Both the position numbers and the translations under genes were made by a program. The notes beneath the pieces were generated by a model. It saw nothing but the letters and a program-made list of their open reading frames with translations. It did not search any database and was not told where the DNA came from. Shown here piece after piece: positions 5,452-5,852 of a DNA stretch of 5,852 nucleotides; position 1 is the first letter of the stretch; the number at the start of each line of letters is the position of its first letter. This DNA comes from Rhodocyclaceae bacterium (GTDB taxonomy: Bacteria > Pseudomonadota > Gammaproteobacteria > Burkholderiales > Rhodocyclaceae), in contig JADFDL010000115.1 of NCBI GenBank assembly GCA_018262875.1, forward strand, positions 1 to 5,852, read 5' to 3'.

Positions 5452-5852
5452 TCAGCACACCACGCTGACGGCAACGCTGTCGCCGTCGCCCACGCCGAGC
5501 GCCTGGCGCACCGGCACAGCGGAGACGACTTCGAACTTGTCCGCCGGGTAGCCCGGCACCTCGGGGAACACCACCGCGCCGGTGATGCGGCCGCCGACCA
5601 CGACGAGAAAGCACTTCGCCGCGCAAAAACCGGCCTCGGGCGCGATGACGATGCCGGCCTCACGCGCCATGACGCGCCGCGCCGCGTCCCAGTCGGGACC
5701 GCTCATGTGCAGGTTGAAGGTGCCCGGATAAGGCTCGAAGCCCAGCTTGACGAGAAACTCGCGCCGCACCCACTCCAGTTGCGTGAAGCCGGCGCCCTCG
5801 CCGAGGCCCGTGCAGGCCTCGCCCACCAGCAGCAGCGTTTCCGCTTCCGCCA
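5452..5852 (-). CDS. ribK: CTP-dependent riboflavin kinase (archaeal RibK/DUF120 type), 5' end at window edge
   Basis: The frame is open to the right edge and reads AEAETLLLVGEACTGLGEG, then LGFEPYPGTFNL, KCFLVVVGGRITGAVVFPE, and FEVVSAVPVRQALGVGDGDSV. This matches the archaeal CTP-dependent riboflavin kinase, which makes FMN from riboflavin using CTP. In that family GLGEG (16-20 here) contacts CTP, Thr and Asn of GTxNL (Thr45, Asn47) hold magnesium, and Glu of FEVV (Glu108) lies at the flavin. The last two window bases give a codon ending TG, so the start codon is probably at 5853-5851, with only its first base missing; the protein would be 133 residues, against about 136 for the Methanocaldococcus jannaschii enzyme. 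A GTG at 5826 would cut off the first strand and is unlikely. Bacteria normally use the unrelated ATP-dependent RibF. The symbol is borrowed from the archaeal family. It heads the visible operon, four bases before the Nudix gene. Confidence 0.85.
   Translation of the reverse strand, partial: AEAETLLLVGEACTGLGEGAGFTQLEWVRREFLVKLGFEPYPGTFNLHMSGPDWDAARRVMAREAGIVIAPEAGFCAAKCFLVVVGGRITGAVVFPEVPGYPADKFEVVSAVPVRQALGVGDGDSVAVSVVC

Overview
The window is GC-rich DNA (about two thirds G+C by eye) with strongly GC-ending codons and tight gene packing. The gene content suggests a betaproteobacterium, possibly of the Rhodocyclales type: an RlmN-like paralogue, a short lysine-rich 'MAKPNYQFEKRQR' protein, an RRM protein with a glycine tail, and a PaaK-type CoA ligase. 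This placement is inferred from protein resemblance only.

Layout. Positions 1-349 (+) hold the C-terminal end of an RlmN-like radical-SAM RNA methyltransferase. Everything else is on the minus strand. Reading in the direction of transcription from the right edge: a CTP-dependent (archaeal-type) riboflavin kinase (5852-5452, its start codon probably cut by one base); a zinc-ribbon Nudix hydrolase (5447-4932); a pyridoxamine-phosphate-oxidase-like split-barrel protein (4921-4466); a PaaK-family acyl-CoA ligase (4399-3107); a PPP-type metallophosphatase (3101-2232); and a cobalamin/iron-type helical-backbone binding protein with no visible signal peptide (2205-1345). Gaps of 4, 10, 66, 5 and 26 bases suggest one operon, perhaps with a second promoter just before the last gene. 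A 265-base intergenic stretch with three inverted repeats follows. After it come the RRM protein (1079-720) and the small lysine-rich protein (575-396), both apparently starting at TTG.

How the genes may work together. The first three proteins share a flavin theme: FMN synthesis, a Nudix type whose relatives include FAD pyrophosphatases, and a fold that often binds FMN. They run into an aromatic-acid CoA ligase gene. A flavin-supply plus aromatic-acid activation unit is a reasonable but unproven reading.

Most notable observations: (1) a bacterial CTP-type riboflavin kinase; (2) a 66-base in-frame segment in the binding-protein gene (1519-1584) made of two adjacent palindromes, with codons unlike the rest of the gene, resembling a palindromic element inserted into a coding region; (3) a PPP phosphatase that keeps its metal ligands but has lost both residues of the Asp-His acid dyad.
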